DNA of 64,000 nt, taken from Streptomyces sp. NRRL F-525. Its GTDB lineage: Bacteria > Actinomycetota > Actinomycetes > Streptomycetales > Streptomycetaceae. The stretch lies in the NCBI RefSeq assembly GCF_000716605.1, contig NZ_JNXE01000015.1, positions 1-64,000 of the forward strand, read 5' to 3'. Made by a program: the position numbers and the translations under genes. The notes under the pieces are model-generated. The model was not told the DNA's origin. It saw nothing but the letters and a program-made list of their open reading frames with translations, and did not search any database. This document shows positions 51,485-59,779 of this stretch, piece after piece; positions within the stretch are counted from its first letter, which is position 1; each line of letters opens with the position of its first letter.

Positions 51485-51958
51485 ATGTCCGGGAACGCGC
51501 GGGCGCGGCTGCTGGACGAGTTGTCCTCCGTATCGCGCCGGTACATGGCGTCGTACGCCCTGTTCAACCAGGCCGTCGCCGACCGGCTCGGGCTGCACCC
51601 CACCGATCTGCAGTGTCTGAACCTGCTCACGCTGGAGGCCGGGCCCGTCACCACGGGCCGGGTCGCCGAGCTGACCGGGCTGACGACCGGGTCGGCGACG
51701 CGGCTGGTGGACCGGCTGGAGCGGGCCGGGTACGTCGTCCGGGAGCGGGACGCGGAGGACCGGCGGCGGGTGCTGGTGGCGACCGTGCCGGAGAAGATCA
51801 CCGAGTTCGGGCGCATGTGGAACCGGCTCGGCGGCGGCTGGTTCACCCTCTTCGACGAGCTCGGCGACGCCGAACTCGCCGTGATCGTCGGGCACATGAG
51901 GCGGACGGTGGAGTTCAGCGGCCAGCAGATCGCGCGGCTGCGGGCGGGGGACGTGTAG
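51485..51958 (+). CDS. MarR-family transcriptional regulator
   Basis: A 157-residue dimeric winged-helix regulator. The wing and recognition helix lie in GPVTTGRVAELTGLTTGSAT, RLVDRLERAGYVVRERDAED and RRRVLVATV; helices at both ends form the dimer interface. MarR proteins usually repress genes for transport or detoxification and respond to small phenolic or oxidising ligands. No partner gene is divergent to it. The ATG at 51485 is preferred over GTG 51452. Palindromic half-sites of MarR form (GTTGA/TCAAC) occur at 57862, but a link is speculative. Confidence 0.92.
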   Translation: MSGNARARLLDELSSVSRRYMASYALFNQAVADRLGLHPTDLQCLNLLTLEAGPVTTGRVAELTGLTTGSATRLVDRLERAGYVVRERDAEDRRRVLVATVPEKITEFGRMWNRLGGGWFTLFDELGDAELAVIVGHMRRTVEFSGQQIARLRAGDV

Positions 51959-52150
51959 CTCCGGGCGTGCCGAAAACCCGTTGAGCGGCGCCGTCGCGCG
52001 CCGTTATCGTCCTGCCGAATCCAGTCGTCTGGGTGAGGACGTGCCCTTGTACACCGTGTGAGACCCCCCGAGTGCTGATCTGTCGCGCGTCGCGCCTGTG
52101 CGCCGCGCCCCTTTCTGCTGCGGACTTCTCACTGGAACCGGTGTACTTCT

Positions 52151-52699
52151 GTGCTCGCGACCTGGTTTGTCATGCCCACCCGCCTTCCCCTTGTCCTCCG
52201 CCGTTGCCACGCGTGCGCGTCCGAACGCTTCCGGGCGCACGGCAAGTTCCGCGTCAACGCCCACCACAAGCTCATCGACGCCTGGCTCCTCGCGCTCTGC
52301 GCCGGCTGCGGGGACACCACGAGAATCACGGTCCTGGAGCGGGCGAACGTGCGCTCCGTACGCCCCGGACTGCTGGACCGGCTGCACGCCAACGACCCTT
52401 CCCTGGCAGCCGAGTTGCTCCAGGATCCGGTGCTGCGGCGCCGTAACCGCATCGCCCTCGACTGGGACGGCGCCTGGCGTCTCGACACCGGCGGCACGGA
52501 GCACCTGGACCGCGAGGTGATCGACGTGTCGGTGCGTTTCGCGGCGCGGATACCCCTGCGGCCGGTGCGGCTGATCGCCGAGGGGTGCGGTCTGTCGCGG
52601 GCCGAGGTCGGGAGGCTGATGACGGAGGGGAGTCTCGTGTCGGCGGTCCGGCTGGACGCCAGACTCACCGGCGACTTCACCTTCACGCTCAAGCGCTGA
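52151..52699 (+). CDS. DUF1062 protein
   Basis: A 182-residue protein of the DUF1062 family, known from many actinobacteria and bacilli but without an assigned function. Two CxxC pairs, RRCHACASERF and ALCAGCGDTTR, look like a zinc ribbon. The conserved block GKFRVNAHHKLIDAWLL lies between them, and a helix-turn-helix-like end (RLIAEGCGLSRAEVGRLMTE) suggests DNA or RNA binding. The GTG at 52151 (VLATWFVMPTRLPL) is preferred because the family includes that W-V-P-T-L stretch; ATG 52172 is possible. Its stop codon lies inside a terminator hairpin. Confidence 0.88.
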   Translation: MLATWFVMPTRLPLVLRRCHACASERFRAHGKFRVNAHHKLIDAWLLALCAGCGDTTRITVLERANVRSVRPGLLDRLHANDPSLAAELLQDPVLRRRNRIALDWDGAWRLDTGGTEHLDREVIDVSVRFAARIPLRPVRLIAEGCGLSRAEVGRLMTEGSLVSAVRLDARLTGDFTFTLKR

Positions 52700-52712
52700 G
52701 GGCTCAGCGCTT
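52691..52712 (+). terminator. terminator overlapping the DUF1062 stop
   Basis: AAGCGCTGA (52691-52699) and its complement (52704-52712) form a perfect 9-bp stem around GGGC. The TGA stop is in the left arm. A second hairpin, GCCTGCCCC/GGGGCAGGC (52726-52734 and 52747-52755), follows directly. Confidence 0.8.
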
Positions 52713-52880
52713 CTCGTGAGCGGGGGCCTGCCCCGAGGGACCCCTAGGGGCAGGCTCCACCTCGCGTCTCCACCCGGAAATCCACCCGTGGGTCCGGGAG
52801 CTTTCCCGGCTTCGGCGGGAGAGTCGGACTCAGGAAAACGCGAGGCGGGGACACCGCCGGAGACCGAGGAGTGCGACGTC

Positions 52881-53429
52881 ATGACGGACATGGAGCAGGC
52901 GCTGACGATCAGCGGGGGCATCTTCGCGGTGATGATGCTGACGCAGTACGGGCGCCGGAAGTACGACCTGCACAAGGTGCTGATGCCGATCGGCACGGTG
53001 TCGGCGGTCGGGTACTTCTATCTGAGGGGGCTGCCCACCCAGCACGTCGACGTGATCGTCTATCTCGTGGGCGCCGCGATCGGACTGGCCTGCGGAGTCG
53101 TCGCCACGCTCACGACCGGCGTGGAGCGCGACCCGGCCTCGGGCCGCGTCCACACCCGCTGCGGCGCGGGGTTCGTGGCGATCTGGACGGCGGTGGTCGC
53201 CCTGCGCGTCGCGTTCATCTACCTCGCCGAGCACAACACCTGGTTCCGCGACCACCTCGGCACGTTCATGGCCGAGCACCAGATAGTCCAGGACGCCATC
53301 GCCCCGTTCTTCGTCATCATGGCGCTGGCCATGGTCCTCACCCGGGTGTTCCTGCTGCTGGCCCGCGTGCGCTTCCTGGCACCGGCCGGGGCCGCCCTCA
53401 GCCAGGGGTCTTCACCAGTCCGTGGATGA
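52881..53429 (+). CDS. multi-pass membrane protein (CcdC/DUF1453-like)
   Basis: A 182-residue protein with five likely membrane helices: ISGGIFAVMMLTQYGRRKYD at the start, VGAAIGLACGVVATLT, AGFVAIWTAVVALRVAFIY and ALAMVLTRVFLLLARV. The pattern recalls CcdC/DUF1453 proteins linked in some bacteria to cytochrome assembly, but this is weak. GAGGAG precedes the ATG at 52881; the longer frame from 52716 crosses hairpins and is rejected. It overlaps the convergent response regulator gene by 32 bp at the 3' end. Confidence 0.75.
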   Translation: MTDMEQALTISGGIFAVMMLTQYGRRKYDLHKVLMPIGTVSAVGYFYLRGLPTQHVDVIVYLVGAAIGLACGVVATLTTGVERDPASGRVHTRCGAGFVAIWTAVVALRVAFIYLAEHNTWFRDHLGTFMAEHQIVQDAIAPFFVIMALAMVLTRVFLLLARVRFLAPAGAALSQGSSPVRG

Positions 53430-54114
53430 ACGCGTACTTCACGGCATGCGCCCGGTCCCGCAGATGCGCCTTGGAGAAGAGGTTGTTGATATGGGTCTTC
53501 ACCGTGGCCTCGCTCACCACCAGCCGCTCGGCGATGCCCCGGTTGGTCAGTCCCTCGCCGATCAGCGTGAGGACCTCGACCTCCCGGGGTGTGAGGTCCG
53601 GGGCGAGTCCGGTGCCCGGCCGTTCGACGGGGGCGCCGCCCCGCGCGGCGGCCGCGACGAGCCGGTCCCGTACGGCGGGGTCGAGCACGGACTGCCCGGC
53701 CGCCGCGGCCCGCACCGCGCGGGTGATGTCCTGCCGGCCGGACTCCTTGGTGAGGTAGCCGCGGGCACCGGCACCGAGCGCGGCGAGGATGTACTCCTCG
53801 TCGGCGAAGGTGGTGAGCACGACGACGGCGACCTGCGGGAAGCGCTCGGTGAGCAGCCGGGTGGCCTCGACCCCGTCCATCCGCGGCATGTTGAGATCCA
53901 TCAGGATCACATCCGGGGAGTACGCCTCGGCGGCGAGCACGGCTTCCCCGCCGTCCTTCGCCGTCGCCACGACCTCCACGCCGGGCTGCAGATCCAGTAC
54001 GGTCGCCAGCGCCTCGCGGACGGCGGTCTGGTCGTCGGCGACGACCACCCGCACGACGGCCTGTTGCTCGCCCGGTACGGAAGGTTCCCGCTCGCCCTGT
54101 CGCCCGTCGCTCAT
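53398..54114 (-). CDS. NarL-type response regulator
   Basis: A 238-residue two-component regulator. The receiver (residues 20-140) has the phospho-acceptor D73 in VILMDLNMPRMDG and the lysine in GYLTKESGRQD. The C-terminal LuxR-type helix-turn-helix (LTPREVEVLTLIGEGLTNRG, EATVKTHINNLFSKAHL) binds DNA. It is made from the same transcript as the histidine kinase directly upstream (ATGA overlap at 54111-54114). The ATG at 54114 is used. The pair is of the DesKR/NarL kind common in Streptomyces; the signal is not known. The genes next to it give no hint. Confidence 0.94.
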   Translation of the reverse strand: MSDGRQGEREPSVPGEQQAVVRVVVADDQTAVREALATVLDLQPGVEVVATAKDGGEAVLAAEAYSPDVILMDLNMPRMDGVEATRLLTERFPQVAVVVLTTFADEEYILAALGAGARGYLTKESGRQDITRAVRAAAAGQSVLDPAVRDRLVAAAARGGAPVERPGTGLAPDLTPREVEVLTLIGEGLTNRGIAERLVVSEATVKTHINNLFSKAHLRDRAHAVKYAFIHGLVKTPG

Positions 54115-55286
54115 CCCGGGATCACCACGCGCACCAGCCATCCTCCTGAGTCGTCGCCGTCCACGATCGGCCCGGCCGTGACCGTGCCGCCCACCAGGTC
54201 GAGCCGCTCGCGCATCCCGACCAGCCCCATCCCGCTCCCGGCACCGGCCAACGGCCGCGAACCCTCCGGCGGAGCGGAGTTGACCACCTCGAAGACGGTC
54301 TCGTCCGGGAGGTGCTCCCGTCGCTCCACGTACTCCAGGCGCATGCGGACCGGGGCGCCGGGCGCGTACTTGTGCGCGTTGGTCAGCGCCTCCTGGGCGC
54401 AGCGCACGATCACCTGGGTGAGGCGGACGGGCAGTTCACGCTCCGGCCCGTCGACGGTCAGCGTACCGGCGTCGGACACGGAGCCGAGCATGGACCGCAA
54501 GGTCTCCACCAGCGGCAGCGCGTCCTCGCGCAGGTCCCCGACCGTGCGCTGCACCTCGGTCAGTCCCGAGCGCACCAGGCTCTGCGCGCGCTGGGCCGCC
54601 TGCCGGGCCCGCTCGACGTCACCGGACTCCAACAGCGCGTCGGTGACCTCCAGTTGCATGTTCACCCCGGCCAGCGAGTGGGCCAGTACGTCGTGCACGT
54701 CCCGGGCGATGCGGGCCCGCTCGGCGAGTGCCTCGGCCCGCGCCTCGGCCCGTGCGGCCAGCTCCGCCTGCTCGGCGGCGGCTCGGGCGGAGCGCAGTGC
54801 GTCGGTGTGGGAGCGGTTGGAGATGCCGACCAGCACGCTGACACCGGTGAAGGCGCCCACGATCCACGAGGTGCCGTGGCCGCCCCACGGCAGCAGCAGC
54901 ACACCCGCGCACAGGACGCTGGTGCATGCCGCGAAGGGCAGCGAGCGGCGGCTGTCGAGGCGGTATCCGGCGTGCCCGGTGACGAAGTACGCGAACAGGG
55001 CCGACGCCCCGGAGCGGTCCAGCGCCAGCAGCGCGGCGGCCCCGGCCGACCAGACGCACAGCACCGCGAACTGTGGCCCCGGCGCGAGCCGTCCCTCCGG
55101 GATCAGCCGCGTGCACGTCATCAGCGAGACCAGGACGAGCAGACACAGCACGGCGAGCCCGGTCCCGGAGAACCCGATGGGCCGCACCGCGATCGCGCCG
55201 ACGACGATCGCGGCGACGGTGCCGAAGACCTGGATGGGGTTGTTGTCCGCCGTGAACCACCGGGTCACGGCCTGAGTTCGGTTCAC
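54111..55286 (-). CDS. membrane sensor histidine kinase, HisKA_3 type
   Basis: A 391-residue kinase. Four to five membrane helices fill residues 20-155 with only short loops, so the signal is probably sensed in or near the membrane. A short coiled coil (SARAAAEQAELAARAEARAE) leads to the HisKA_3 dimerisation helix with the phosphorylated histidine in ERARIARDVHDVLAHSLAG (H198). The ATP-binding domain has CAQEALTNAHKYAPG (N box) and SGMGLVGMRERLDLVGG (G box). The GTG start is at 55286. It overlaps its response regulator and heads that operon. Confidence 0.94.
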   Translation of the reverse strand: MNRTQAVTRWFTADNNPIQVFGTVAAIVVGAIAVRPIGFSGTGLAVLCLLVLVSLMTCTRLIPEGRLAPGPQFAVLCVWSAGAAALLALDRSGASALFAYFVTGHAGYRLDSRRSLPFAACTSVLCAGVLLLPWGGHGTSWIVGAFTGVSVLVGISNRSHTDALRSARAAAEQAELAARAEARAEALAERARIARDVHDVLAHSLAGVNMQLEVTDALLESGDVERARQAAQRAQSLVRSGLTEVQRTVGDLREDALPLVETLRSMLGSVSDAGTLTVDGPERELPVRLTQVIVRCAQEALTNAHKYAPGAPVRMRLEYVERREHLPDETVFEVVNSAPPEGSRPLAGAGSGMGLVGMRERLDLVGGTVTAGPIVDGDDSGGWLVRVVIPG

Positions 55287-55361
55287 CGCGGCTCTCTTCC
55301 CACTGTCGTCCGGCCGCAGCGAAAGCTACCAGCGTGCGGGTCCACCCCGGCCCGTCGGCGC

Positions 55362-56888
55362 TCAGTGACCATGGTCCGCCGGCGCCGAGCGCGGCAGCAG
55401 CCGTACGAGACACAGGCACAGGGCGACGGCCGCGCCGACCACGCCGAGGCTCACGAGGAGTGCATGGGTCGTACCCCCGTCAACTGCCTTGAAATACACG
55501 GTGGTCACGGCCGCCGCGCCGATCGCGTTGGCCAGTTGCTGCACCGCGTTGAGCGAGCCGCTGGCGCTGCCCGCCTCGGCCGGTTCGATGTCGCCGATGG
55601 TGACGTCGTAGATCGTGCCGAAGCAGGTGCCCATGCCGAGACCGACGAGGAGGAGGGGCGGCACGAGAGGCCAACCCCCGGTCTTGGTACCGGAGTTGGC
55701 GACCAGTGCGGTGAGGTAGCCGCAGCCCGCCAGGATGATCAGCAGGCCGGTGGCGGCGAGGCGGCGGCCGTGGCGGTGGACGAGCCGGTAGCAGGCGATC
55801 GAGGCGACGACGATGCCGGCGGAGAGCGGGACGAGGCCGAGGGCGGTGCCGGCGGGGGAGCGGCCGAGGCCTTGCTGGAAGTAGAGGGAGATGACGTAGA
55901 GGAGTCCGGCGACGGCGGCGAAGGCGACGACGCCGAGGAGGAGGCCGGCGGTGAAGCCGCGGTTGTGGAGGAGGGAGGGGGGGATGAGTGGTTCGGGTGC
56001 GGTGCGTTGGCGGTGGCAGAACCCGGCGAAGAGGGCGAGGCCGAGCAGCAGGAGGGCGGGCGCGGGGCCGGTCCAGCCGTGCTCGGAGCCGTAGATGATG
56101 CCGCCGAGCAGGCCGAGCATGGCGCCCGCGATCAGGGCGGAGCCGGGGCCGTCGACGGGGGCGGTGCCGTCGCCGGTGTCCTGGGGGAGGAGGCGCAGGG
56201 CGGCGAGGAGGGCGGCGCCGCCGAGGAGGAGGTTGATGAGGAACATGGGGCGCCAGCCGAGGCCGCCGAGATCGGCGTCGACGAGGAACCCGGCGAGGAT
56301 CGGCCCGCCCACCGCCGACAGCCCCATCACCGGCCCGAACAGGCTGAACGCCTTGCCGATCTGGTCCCGCGGCCAGCTCGCGCCGAGGATGCCGAAGCCC
56401 TGCGGGATGAGCAGCGCACCGAAGGCGCCCTGCGCGAGCCGGGCGACGACCAGGAAGACGGGGCCGGGAGCGAGCCCGCAGGCGATCGAGGCGACGACGA
56501 ACCCCGCGAGCCCGGCGAGGAAGACCCGCCGCCGTCCGTACCGGTCGCCGAGCCGGCCGCCGGGGACGAGGAGGACGCCGAGGGCGAGGGCGTAGGAGGC
56601 GCCGAGCCACTGGACGAGGGCGGGGCCGCCGCCGAGGTCTCTTGCGATGGTCGGGGCGGCGATGTTGGTGATCGTCGAGTCGAGGAGGTCGAGGACGTCG
56701 GCGGCGAGGATGACGGCGAGGATCGCCCAGCGGGTGCGGGCGGGGAGGGGAGGTTTTTCGGGGTGGTTGGGGTGTTCGGGGCGCTCGGGGTGTTCGGGGC
56801 CTTCGGGCTCGCCGGGGTCTCCGGGGCCCTCGGGTTCGCCGGGTTCGCCGGGGCCTTCGGGCTCTCCGGAATTGTTTGCGTCGCGCAT
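55362..56888 (-). CDS. DHA2-type MFS drug exporter with repetitive N-tail
   Basis: A 508-residue (or 512 from GTG 56900) proton-driven exporter with about fourteen membrane helices, as in the DHA2 drug:H+ antiporter family: LDLLDSTITNIAAPTIARDL in helix 1 and GRLGDRYGRRRVFLAG as the loop 2-3 signature. The first 50 residues are unusual: a cytoplasmic tail of imperfect repeats of E, P and G (EPEGPGEPGEPEGPGDPGEP, then EHPERPEHPNHP). The substrate is unknown. The AraC-type gene is upstream on the same strand, 71 nt away, and could be its regulator. Confidence 0.9.
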   Translation of the reverse strand: MRDANNSGEPEGPGEPGEPEGPGDPGEPEGPEHPERPEHPNHPEKPPLPARTRWAILAVILAADVLDLLDSTITNIAAPTIARDLGGGPALVQWLGASYALALGVLLVPGGRLGDRYGRRRVFLAGLAGFVVASIACGLAPGPVFLVVARLAQGAFGALLIPQGFGILGASWPRDQIGKAFSLFGPVMGLSAVGGPILAGFLVDADLGGLGWRPMFLINLLLGGAALLAALRLLPQDTGDGTAPVDGPGSALIAGAMLGLLGGIIYGSEHGWTGPAPALLLLGLALFAGFCHRQRTAPEPLIPPSLLHNRGFTAGLLLGVVAFAAVAGLLYVISLYFQQGLGRSPAGTALGLVPLSAGIVVASIACYRLVHRHGRRLAATGLLIILAGCGYLTALVANSGTKTGGWPLVPPLLLVGLGMGTCFGTIYDVTIGDIEPAEAGSASGSLNAVQQLANAIGAAAVTTVYFKAVDGGTTHALLVSLGVVGAAVALCLCLVRLLPRSAPADHGH

Positions 56889-56959
56889 TGTCTGTGTCAC
56901 GCAGATAAATGTGTGTGAGGAGCCCCTCGCCGGTCAACCGGATTAACGCGATGGGTTGG

Positions 56960-57790
56960 TCAGGGCGCGCTCTGGACTCCCTGTACGCCCTGGACGCCCT
57001 GCGCGTACGCCGTCGGTGTCACCCCGACCGTCGCCGTGAAGTCCCGGACCAGGTGGGCCTGGTCGGCGTAGCCGAGGTCGGCGGCCAGGCCCGCCCAGTC
57101 CACGGGTTCCTCGGCGCCCGCCCGCTCCAGGGCCTCGTGGATGCGGTAGCGCAGGATGACCCACTTCGGGCCGACGCCGACGTACGCGGCGAAGAGGCGT
57201 TGCAGCAGCCGTACGGACAGGCCTTCCGCGTGGGCGAAGTCGGTCACGCGGCGGATCGTGCGGTCGGTGCGGATGCGGTCGACCAGGGTGGTCGCGAGGT
57301 CGGCCTGCGGGTCGGGCCGGGGGGTGAGGGCGAGGAGGAAGGTGTCGAGGGCGGCGACGCGGGCGGTCTCGTCGGGGAGGTCGAGGACCGTGGCGGGGTC
57401 GATGTCCGGGAACACGTCGGGTTGCCGGACCCGCTGCCCGGTCCAGTCGGACACCGGGCGGTCCGGGGCGACGGAACGGAAGGCGCCGGGGCGGAACTTG
57501 ATGCCGCAGACCCGCCCCCGCCCCTCCAGTTTCTGGGCGAAGAGGCCGTTCGGGATGCCCGCGATCTCGACGAAGGCGTCCTCGTCGGCGAGGCGCTGGA
57601 AGACGATGTGCACGGCCGGGTGCGGGACGACGTGGGAGACGTAGGGCTCGGTCAGGTCCCAGTCGATCAGCCAGTAGTGCTCGATGTAGGGGCGGAGGGG
57701 TTCGGCGGGTTCGGGGCGGCGGAAGCGCACGCGGGCGAGGAGTTCGGCGGGGTCGACGATTCCTCGGGTGTCGCGGTGCGGGACGGCCAT
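56960..57790 (-). CDS. AraC-family transcriptional regulator
   Basis: A 276-residue regulator. The C-terminal HTH_18 domain has helices around IRRVTDFAHAEGLSVRLLQR and WAGLAADLGYADQAHLVRDF. The N-terminal 170 residues (LRPYIEHYWLIDWDLTEPYV) are a DUF6597-like sensor domain. The protein ends in a short GVQGVQGVQ repeat, which suggests slippage in the gene. The ATG at 57790 is used. It diverges from the luciferase-like gene with a 105-bp space holding an inverted repeat, and lies upstream of the MFS exporter. It could control either side. Confidence 0.9.
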   Translation of the reverse strand: MAVPHRDTRGIVDPAELLARVRFRRPEPAEPLRPYIEHYWLIDWDLTEPYVSHVVPHPAVHIVFQRLADEDAFVEIAGIPNGLFAQKLEGRGRVCGIKFRPGAFRSVAPDRPVSDWTGQRVRQPDVFPDIDPATVLDLPDETARVAALDTFLLALTPRPDPQADLATTLVDRIRTDRTIRRVTDFAHAEGLSVRLLQRLFAAYVGVGPKWVILRYRIHEALERAGAEEPVDWAGLAADLGYADQAHLVRDFTATVGVTPTAYAQGVQGVQGVQSAP

Positions 57791-57861
57791 GTACGGATCG
57801 TAGAACCGCCCACTGACAGTGCGCGGAATATGTGTGAGGGGGGTGGCCGTTGGAGGGTATA

Positions 57862-57875
57862 GTTGAATAATCAAC
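57862..57875. promoter_or_regulatory. GTTGA-ATAA-TCAAC operator
   Basis: A perfect 5-bp inverted repeat with a 4-bp AT-rich centre lies 21-34 bp before the monooxygenase start, overlapping the probable core promoter. The form suits a MarR-type dimer or the adjacent AraC regulator. Confidence 0.65.
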
Positions 57876-57895
57876 AACCTGGAGGGTGAACGACC

Positions 57896-58990
57896 ATGCA
57901 GTTCGGGATCTTCAGCGTCGGCGACGTCACACCGGACCCGACCACCGGACGGACGCCGACCGAGCGTGAGCGCATCAAGGCCATGGTCGCCATCGCGCTG
58001 AAGGCCGAGGAGGTCGGGCTCGACGTCTTCGCGACCGGTGAGCACCACAACCCGCCGTTCGTGCCCTCGTCGCCCACCACGATGCTCGGCTACATCGCGG
58101 CGCGGACGGAGAAGCTGATCCTCTCCACCTCCACCACCCTCATCACCACCAACGACCCGGTGAAGATCGCGGAGGACTTCGCGATGCTCCAGCACCTGGC
58201 CGACGGCCGGGTCGACCTGATGATGGGCCGTGGCAACACCGGCCCGGTGTATCCGTGGTTCGGCCAGGACATCCGCCAGGGCATCAACCTCGCCATCGAG
58301 AACTACGCCCTGCTCCGTCGCCTGTGGCGCGAGGACGTAGTGAACTGGGAGGGCAAGTTCCGCTCCCCGCTGCAGGGCTTCACGTCGACGCCGCGTCCGC
58401 TGGACGACGTACCGCCGTTCGTCTGGCACGGCTCGATCCGCTCGCCCGAGATCGCCGAGCAGGCCGCCTTCTACGGCGACGGCTTCTTCCACAACAACAT
58501 CTTCTGGCCGGCCGACCACACCAAGCGGATGGTCGAGCTGTACCGGGAGCGGTACGCGCACTACGGCCACGGCACGCCGGAGCAGGCGATCGTCGGGCTG
58601 GGCGGCCAGGTCTTCATGCGGCGCAACTCCCAGGACGCGATCCGCGAGTTCCGCCCGTACTTCGACAACGCTCCGGTCTACGGACACGGGCCCTCCCTGG
58701 AGGACTTCACCGACCAGACCCCGCTGACGGTCGGTTCCCCGGAGGAGGTCATCGAGAAGACCCTCGCGTTCCGGGAGTACGCCGGTGACTACCAGCGCCA
58801 GCTGTTCCTGCTGGACCACGCCGGGCTGCCGCTCAAGACGGTCCTGGAGCAGCTGGACCTGCTGGGCGAGGAGGTCGTACCGGTGCTCCGCAAGGAGTTC
58901 GCGGCGAACCGTCCGGCGGATGTGCCGGACGCGCCGACCCACGAGTCCCTCAAGTCCGCCAAGTCCGCTCAGGAGGTGAGCGTCGCATGA
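57896..58990 (+). CDS. luciferase-like FMN-dependent monooxygenase (CE1758 type)
   Basis: A 364-residue flavin monooxygenase of the luciferase-like TIM-barrel superfamily. The start MQFGIFSVGDVTPDPTTGRT and the blocks FATGEHHNPPFVPSSP, LADGRVDLMMGRGNTGPVYP and VWHGSIRSPEIAEQAAFYGD are diagnostic for the CE1758-type family. It oxidises an unknown organic substrate using reduced FMN and oxygen. The reductase that supplies FMNH2 is encoded next and overlaps it by ATGA, so the two form one enzyme system. GGAGG precedes the ATG. Confidence 0.94.
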   Translation: MQFGIFSVGDVTPDPTTGRTPTERERIKAMVAIALKAEEVGLDVFATGEHHNPPFVPSSPTTMLGYIAARTEKLILSTSTTLITTNDPVKIAEDFAMLQHLADGRVDLMMGRGNTGPVYPWFGQDIRQGINLAIENYALLRRLWREDVVNWEGKFRSPLQGFTSTPRPLDDVPPFVWHGSIRSPEIAEQAAFYGDGFFHNNIFWPADHTKRMVELYRERYAHYGHGTPEQAIVGLGGQVFMRRNSQDAIREFRPYFDNAPVYGHGPSLEDFTDQTPLTVGSPEEVIEKTLAFREYAGDYQRQLFLLDHAGLPLKTVLEQLDLLGEEVVPVLRKEFAANRPADVPDAPTHESLKSAKSAQEVSVA

Positions 58991-59583
58991 AGCTCGTAGT
59001 CGTCTCGGCGGGGCTGAGTGTCCCGTCGTCCACGAGGTTGCTGGCCGACCGGCTGGCGAACGCCACGGCGGGCGTCGCGCCGGCGGAGACAGAGGTCGTG
59101 GAGCTGCGCGACCTCGCCGTCGAGATCGCCCACAACCTCACCAACGGCTTCCCCGGCAAGAAGCTCGCGGCCGCCCTCGACGCGGTCGCCGAGGCCGACG
59201 GACTGATCGCCGTCACGCCGGTGTTCTCGGCGTCGTACAGCGGACTGTTCAAGTCCTTCTTCGATGTGCTGGACAAGGACGCGCTGGTCGGCAAGCCGGT
59301 ACTCATCGCGGCGACCGGCGGCAGCGCCCGCCACTCCCTGGTACTGGAACACGCCCTCCGTCCCCTCTTCGCCTACCTCCGAGCCGTGGTCGTCCCGACC
59401 GGGGTCTACGCCGCCTCGGAGGACTGGGGCGCGGAGGGCCTGCCGGGGCGGATCGAACGGGCGGCGGGGGAGCTGGCAACTCTGATGCAGGGCTTGTCGA
59501 CAACGCGCCCGGCGAGCGAGCCGACGGTCGTACCGTTCGCGGACCAGCTAGCGGCGCTCAATATCAGCCCGTCCGGCGTTTGA
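58987..59583 (+). CDS. NAD(P)H-dependent FMN reductase (CE1759 type)
   Basis: A 198-residue flavodoxin-like reductase partner of the monooxygenase. MKLVVVSAGLSVPSSTRLLA is the phosphate-binding start, and VTPVFSASYSGLFKSFFDVL and IAATGGSARHSLVLEHALRP mark the FMN site. It overlaps the upstream gene (ATGA). Its last six codons (ISPSGV and stop) lie in or next to the reverse-oriented family A repeat: the TGA belongs to the repeat. The true ancestral end is therefore unclear, but the fold is complete well before it. Confidence 0.94.
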   Translation: MKLVVVSAGLSVPSSTRLLADRLANATAGVAPAETEVVELRDLAVEIAHNLTNGFPGKKLAAALDAVAEADGLIAVTPVFSASYSGLFKSFFDVLDKDALVGKPVLIAATGGSARHSLVLEHALRPLFAYLRAVVVPTGVYAASEDWGAEGLPGRIERAAGELATLMQGLSTTRPASEPTVVPFADQLAALNISPSGV

Positions 59584-59635
59584 GGACGAGGCCCCTTCAG
59601 GGCCGATGGGGGTCTGGGGGCGCAGCCCCCAGGGA
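59577..59635 (-). repeat. dispersed repeat family A, partial reverse copy
   Basis: This segment is the reverse of the right half of the copies at 3983 and 18112: CGTTTGAGGACGAGG and the CTGGGGGCGCAGCCCCCAG hairpin are shared, while the middle differs. It overlaps the stop of the FMN reductase gene and may be its terminator. The rest of the 196-bp gap to the next gene shows no other feature. Confidence 0.85.
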
Positions 59636-59779
59636 CGGTCACCCCGACGCACCCGACCGTGAGAAGACGGTAGGAGGACACCCCGGGTTGCGCCCACCTC
59701 GGTGAGAGCCAGGTAAAAAGGGTGATCGTAGACCTGCCCCCACCGGTCAACCGCCGGAGGCCTTGGCACACTGGGTGCC

